Shown: piece after piece, positions 40,021 through 43,483 of the stretch | Layout of the letters: every line of letters begins with the position of its first letter | Numbering within the stretch: position 1 is the first letter of the stretch | Assembly (NCBI GenBank): GCA_017443595.1 | Contig: JAFSYU010000005.1 | Location: 1 to 43,483, forward strand | Source of the DNA: Clostridia bacterium | Lineage (GTDB): Bacteria > Bacillota > Clostridia > Oscillospirales > CAG-272 | Reading direction: 5' to 3' | Length of the DNA: 43,483 nucleotides | Translations under genes and position numbers: made by a program | The notes under the pieces: generated by a model | The model's database searches: none | The model's input: only the letters and a program-made list of their open reading frames with translations | What the model was told of the DNA's origin: nothing

Positions 40021-41130
40021 ATGAAAAAACTTATTGTTATATTTCTTATAATTTGTTTGTCCGCGTCTCTTTTCGCCTGCACAGACGAGCCTGCCGTTAC
40101 CGTTACGGACACGGAGTCCGCTGCGGATCCGGTGAATACCGAAACGGAGACTGACGCTGCCGTTACCGAGACCGAAACGGAACGGACGACGGAGACTGAA
40201 ACACAGGAACAGACGGAAACGGAGACCGGAACCTCCGAAAGCGGCGATCCGGCGGTATACGCGATCTACGATCCGTCTTTTGTAAAAACGGAGTATGAGG
40301 GAACTTTGTACTTATACGATAACGGAGAATATAAAACGGAATGTACTTGTACGCGGTCTGTGGGCGCGTATCCGTTTTACTTAAAGTTGAATGAAGCCGG
40401 CATATACTGGCTTGACGATCAGGGTATAGATCTTAAAACAAAAAGAAAAGAAATTTCCGTAAAGATAACGTTTGACAGCGAAGAAGACAAAAACGCGGTC
40501 CTTTCCGTTATGAAAAGCCAGTATCTTACTGGGATCATAAGCGGAAACGCGTACGATTTCGTAGAGAAAGCCGCAAACGGCGGATATCACGGCAGCGCGG
40601 ACGAGTTTACGAATGTTATGGAGATTGATCCCGTCTTTGCTAATCTCAGTTCCATTGCCGTGCTTGACAACGATACTAAAACGGCGTACTTCCAGATACG
40701 CGGATTCGTACCTTCGGATAACGAGTATATTATTCTGGATAACGGCTATATCCTCGTTTTGTACGGCGACGGCGTTTGCAGGATGCGCTACGAAAGCCTT
40801 AAAGAAGACGAAAAAGGCTTCGGAACGTTTATAGCAACGGATATATACGAGGGAACGTACACGCGGTCCGGAGATCAGGTCACTTGCACCGTAACGCAGG
40901 ATACGCTTAAATACAAGTTTATAGAAGAAAGCTCGGAAAAAGCGTATAAAGAATACTATGAGGAGCAGTATTCCGGCGGCTTTTTGGGCAAGGTCTATTA
41001 CGATTATTATATGGCGATAATATCCGAGGGCGGATATACGGACGACGATATGTCCGACAAATATATCATAACGCTTGAAGAACACACGCATACGGCTGTA
41101 ATACTTGAATCACCGGAAACAGAGGGATAA
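40021..41130 (+). CDS. Lipoprotein with Thr/Glu linker, function unknown
   Basis: Probable surface lipoprotein of 369 residues. The signal peptide ends in lipobox S-L-F-A-C (Cys about 20). A Thr-Glu repeat linker (about 30-75) lifts the rest off the membrane. The outer part (about 80-365) is mixed alpha/beta, with a G-T-L-Y-L-Y-D-N-G-E-Y-K strand near 95 and a related L-V-L-Y-G-D-G-V-C-R-M-R strand near 250, suggesting two copies of a beta module. No family recognised. It has its own promoter (39965-39993), GGAGG site and terminator. The linker style is the same as in the NAGPA-family and DUF5696-like proteins in this window. Confidence 0.75.
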   Translation: MKKLIVIFLIICLSASLFACTDEPAVTVTDTESAADPVNTETETDAAVTETETERTTETETQEQTETETGTSESGDPAVYAIYDPSFVKTEYEGTLYLYDNGEYKTECTCTRSVGAYPFYLKLNEAGIYWLDDQGIDLKTKRKEISVKITFDSEEDKNAVLSVMKSQYLTGIISGNAYDFVEKAANGGYHGSADEFTNVMEIDPVFANLSSIAVLDNDTKTAYFQIRGFVPSDNEYIILDNGYILVLYGDGVCRMRYESLKEDEKGFGTFIATDIYEGTYTRSGDQVTCTVTQDTLKYKFIEESSEKAYKEYYEEQYSGGFLGKVYYDYYMAIISEGGYTDDDMSDKYIITLEEHTHTAVILESPETEG

Positions 41131-41140
41131 ATAAAAAACA

Positions 41141-41174
41141 ACGGGCGTCATCCCGACGGATGACGCCCGTTTTG
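41141..41174. terminator. Bidirectional terminator between lipoprotein and XRE regulator genes
   Basis: ACGGGCGTCATCC (41141-41153) pairs perfectly with GGATGACGCCCGT (41158-41170). T-rich sequence follows on both strands, so it ends both convergent genes. Confidence 0.85.
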
Positions 41175-41179
41175 CGGTT

Positions 41180-42244
41180 TTATTTGGCGTATTTTTCTAT
41201 TACGGCTCTGTACTCTTTGTTTTCAAGCAGTTTGACGTTGCGCGGATTTTGCCACGATAAATGGCAGTTTGCCGTGAAAGCAAGCAGATCGTCTGTGTTG
41301 TGAATTCCGACAAGCGCGTCGAAGCACGGTTTGTTTGTTTTTGAAAGCTCCGTCAGTTTTTCCGCAGCGGCAAGATTTTTATCGGTTATCCTTATAATAT
41401 CTTCATCCGTTGCGCCGCGGAATTCGCGTGCCGTAAGATCGTTTCTCAGCCTGCCGAAAACCGTTTCCGCCTGTGCTAACAGATATGCTTCATTAAGCTC
41501 GCAGCCGAGACTGTAAAGCCCGTCTCCGATCTTTTCAAGCGATGATACCATTTCGTCATACGGTATATCACGATCATAGAATTTAGATTTTACGAGCTTA
41601 TCCGCGCCGAAATCCACAAGCTCATACATATTGCGGCTTGCCCAGTATAAGAATTCCGGTCTGTCCTTTTGGAAAAGCTGTTCGTTCAGCTGCTCAAACG
41701 TCTGATACCAGCTTACGGCGTTATCGCGGTGTATCTGCAGCGCCTCTTCCGTTTTCCCCTCGGCGTGACGGAGTATCGCTTTCATCTTCCACGCGCCTGT
41801 GCGTATGCTTATATCGGTGCAGCCGTCTAAAATTTTGTCGCATATTTTTTCAAGCTCATCCTTGTATTTGAGCGCAAGATCGAGATCCGGTTCCGCGTCG
41901 GAAACTCCGAACGACCACATATAATGATACATTATGCGGTAGTCGTTCGGATATTCGCGGTACGCTTTTTCTATTATCCGGCGGTCCCGGCTTTGACGGA
42001 ACTGTTGAAGAATGTCCTCTATCTCTTTTTCAACTTTTTCTTTGTTATAACCCATTAAAGTGTCAAGTGAAACGTCAAAGTAGTAAGCAAGCGGCTGAAG
42101 CGCGGTTATGTCGGGAAAAGTCTCTCCCCTCTCCCATTTGCTGACCGCCGCGCAGGTGACGTTCATCGCCTCGGCAAGCTGTTCCTGTGTGATACCTTTT
42201 TCCGTGCGCAGACGTTTTATGTTTGCTCCGATATTGATATTCAT
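41180..42244 (-). CDS. XRE-family regulator with helical-repeat C-terminus
   Basis: DNA-binding regulator of 354 residues. The Cro/C1-type helix-turn-helix is at about 7-62 (I-T-Q-E-Q-L-A-E-A-M...A-A-V-S-K-W-E-R-G-E). The rest (about 75-350) is all-helical and TPR-like, possibly a peptide- or partner-sensing domain. GGAGG precedes the ATG and a sigma-A promoter lies behind it. No binding site can be assigned. It stands alone, convergent with the Thr/Glu-rich lipoprotein gene. Confidence 0.88.
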   Translation of the reverse strand: MNINIGANIKRLRTEKGITQEQLAEAMNVTCAAVSKWERGETFPDITALQPLAYYFDVSLDTLMGYNKEKVEKEIEDILQQFRQSRDRRIIEKAYREYPNDYRIMYHYMWSFGVSDAEPDLDLALKYKDELEKICDKILDGCTDISIRTGAWKMKAILRHAEGKTEEALQIHRDNAVSWYQTFEQLNEQLFQKDRPEFLYWASRNMYELVDFGADKLVKSKFYDRDIPYDEMVSSLEKIGDGLYSLGCELNEAYLLAQAETVFGRLRNDLTAREFRGATDEDIIRITDKNLAAAEKLTELSKTNKPCFDALVGIHNTDDLLAFTANCHLSWQNPRNVKLLENKEYRAVIEKYAK

Positions 42245-42294
42245 AGTAATTACCTCCGTAATTTTTTGTAAAACCGGCGCCTGGTTTCGATTAT

Positions 42295-42322
42295 ATTATA
42301 ACAGATTTTATCATCCTGTAAA
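42295..42322 (-). promoter_or_regulatory. Promoter of the XRE regulator gene
   Basis: On the minus strand TTTACA (42317-42322), 16-bp spacer, TATAAT (42295-42300). Confidence 0.65.
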
Positions 42323-42386
42323 GGTATCGTTCGGAAAGTGTGATTTAACCATAAGTTAAAAATATATAGTAATACTACAGCCAAAG

Positions 42387-42430
42387 CAAAAAATAAACCG
42401 GTGAAAGGACTTTTACCTTTTTCACCGGTT
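42387..42430 (-). terminator. Terminator of the TIM-barrel isomerase gene
   Basis: AACCGGTGAAA...TTTCACCGGTT stem 4 bp past the stop codon, followed on the minus strand by TATTTTTT. Confidence 0.8.
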
Positions 42431-42434
42431 AAAA

Positions 42435-43319
42435 TTATTTACTTTTTTCTTCTTCAAACATATTTATCAGGCAGCGCCCGGTCTTCTGCATAAAACCGGC
42501 AACGTCCTGATACATGGACTGCGGGAAATTCTTAAAAAAGCTGTCCGCTTCAAACGTAAGATCGCCTTCATAGCCTATTTCCGCAAGCAGTTTCATAATA
42601 AGCGGAAAGTCGTTATTCGCGGTGAAGGGAAGCGTGTGCAGATCGCGGCAGCCGTCCGTATCGTGAACGTGCAGGGCTTTCAGGCGTTTGCCGCCCAGGC
42701 CTCTTATCATAACGCTCATATCCTCGCCGCAGAGCGAAACGTGACCGATATCAAGGCAGGCGACTATCCTTTCGCTGTCTATCTCGTCTATGTATTCGCA
42801 GAATTCCTCAACTCTGGCGCAGGTGCTGTTTACTATCGTGGTCTTTCCTACCGGATTGTGCTGCCACATATTTTCCACCGCGACGTTTATATCAAATTCT
42901 TCGCAGTACGGGATCAGGCTTTTATAAAATTCTATATTTATTCTTTTCAGTTCTTTTTCGTTTGCACGGTACGGCAAATGCTGCTTGGGGTGGACTATTA
43001 TGCATTTTGCGCCGAGAATGGAGGATATCTCCATGGCGTGCAGTATGCTTTTATATATCTGATCGTCCTTGTCGTGCTCCGGTGTGCTTGACGGAAACGG
43101 CGCGTGAGCCTGGTTGCAGATCATGCCCTCTCTGTCCGCAAGCCCGCGCAGTTCTTTTGCGTATTCTCTGAAATCTTCTTTATATAATCTGTCGTCGTTT
43201 GACAGCGGATGGAAAAGCGAAAGATCAAAAGCGTCATATCCCGCTTTTGCAAGCATTTTTATCGCCTGTTCGTATCCGAAACTGTTTGCAAGCCTCTGCG
43301 TCTGTGTTGATAAAAGCAT
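42435..43319 (-). CDS. Sugar phosphate isomerase/epimerase (xylose isomerase-like TIM barrel)
   Basis: Metal-dependent TIM-barrel protein of the AP-endonuclease-2/xylose-isomerase superfamily, 294 residues. Expected metal ligands are visible: E in V-A-V-E-N-M (about 148), D and H in C-L-D-I-G-H (about 187-190), H in H-V-H-D (about 215) and E in F-E-A-D (about 253). H-P-K-Q-H near 113 is also typical. AAGGATGAAC precedes the ATG. It stands alone with its own terminator. Members isomerise sugars, inosose or hydroxypyruvate; the substrate here is unknown. Confidence 0.85.
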   Translation of the reverse strand: MLLSTQTQRLANSFGYEQAIKMLAKAGYDAFDLSLFHPLSNDDRLYKEDFREYAKELRGLADREGMICNQAHAPFPSSTPEHDKDDQIYKSILHAMEISSILGAKCIIVHPKQHLPYRANEKELKRINIEFYKSLIPYCEEFDINVAVENMWQHNPVGKTTIVNSTCARVEEFCEYIDEIDSERIVACLDIGHVSLCGEDMSVMIRGLGGKRLKALHVHDTDGCRDLHTLPFTANNDFPLIMKLLAEIGYEGDLTFEADSFFKNFPQSMYQDVAGFMQKTGRCLINMFEEEKSK

Positions 43320-43483
43320 TTGTTCATCCTTTCATATGCGCGTTTAGGGTAACGAGAATTATCCGAACCACGTTTTCGGACGGCATCTCGCCGCTCCTGC
43401 TTCGTTAAACCCCTTGCTGTTACGTATAGTAGCACCTGCGGGCTTTGCCTCGCAGGAACAACGATCTGTTCGTCCGAAAATCC
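43320..43483. other. Window end without recognised feature
   Basis: A small hairpin (CCTGCGGGC-TTT-GCCTCGCAGG type, about 43434-43456) is visible. I see no gene, and the region may belong to an element continuing outside the window. Confidence 0.3.

Overview
The window reads as chromosomal DNA of an anaerobic Firmicute of class Clostridia (Oscillospiraceae/Eubacteriales-like). The evidence is: sigma-A promoters close to TTGACA-17-TATAAT, AGGAGG-type ribosome binding sites, a TPP-riboswitch-controlled ThiT, CUT1 sugar ABC transporters without a local ATPase, ECF sigma/anti-sigma pairs, the clostridial GGGtGRT protein next to an IscU-like scaffold, and many surface proteins with Thr-Glu linkers. 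No rRNA and no CRISPR array were seen. Species cannot be assigned from the sequence alone.

Layout. 1-1.6 kb: 3' part of a large serine recombinase gene (ATC-biased isoleucine codons, unlike its neighbours) beside a tRNA-Leu(CAG). 1.7-4.7 kb (minus): an MBOAT plus DHHW-protein pair for O-acylation of an exported polymer. 5-10.2 kb (plus): pheS-pheT-nucleotidyltransferase-galE, then a Cys-containing small ORF whose ribosome binding site lies inside a hairpin. PheT lacks the usual N-terminal tRNA-binding domain. 10.3-13.1 kb: TtcA-type tRNA thiolase, cell-wall amidase, thiT with TPP riboswitch and terminator, and a GNAT acetyltransferase.

13.5-26.1 kb is one seven-gene operon from a strong promoter. 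It encodes a 1037-residue solute-binding protein with extra N-terminal beta domains, a MalF/MalG-type permease pair, an NHL-TPR-Yip1 membrane hybrid, a 1067-residue exported DUF5696-like protein with glycosidase-like features, and a second permease pair. No transport ATPase is present, so a shared MsmX-type ATPase is inferred. A surface-anchored phosphodiester-glycosidase (NAGPA) family protein follows on its own promoter.

28.4-34.1 kb holds three tandem cassettes, each an ECF-type sigma factor translationally coupled to a single-pass membrane protein. The membrane proteins share a short cytoplasmic N-terminus but have different outer domains. A GTGACTT motif lies 60-68 bp before each sigma start codon, and similar GACCGC/GCGGTC terminators end the second interval and the cassettes around it.

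34.1-36.8 kb is accessory-looking and increasingly AT-rich: GC-rich palindromic repeats, a predicted structured RNA (perfect 18-bp closing helix starting at the predicted +1, intrinsic terminator at the end), a lipoprotein with five 114-nt Cys/Trp repeats, and an orphan ORF. 36.8-39.2 kb (minus) is pduL - IscU-like scaffold - GGGtGRT, with a palindrome around the promoter -10. 39.3-43.3 kb holds a TepA/ClpP-like protease, a Thr/Glu-rich lipoprotein, an XRE regulator with a helical repeat tail, and a xylose-isomerase-like TIM-barrel protein.

The strongest candidates for something undescribed are the structured RNA at 34.5 kb, the triplicated sigma/anti-sigma cassettes with their shared promoter motif, the one-receptor/two-permease-pair operon, and the PduL/scaffold/GGGtGRT operon.
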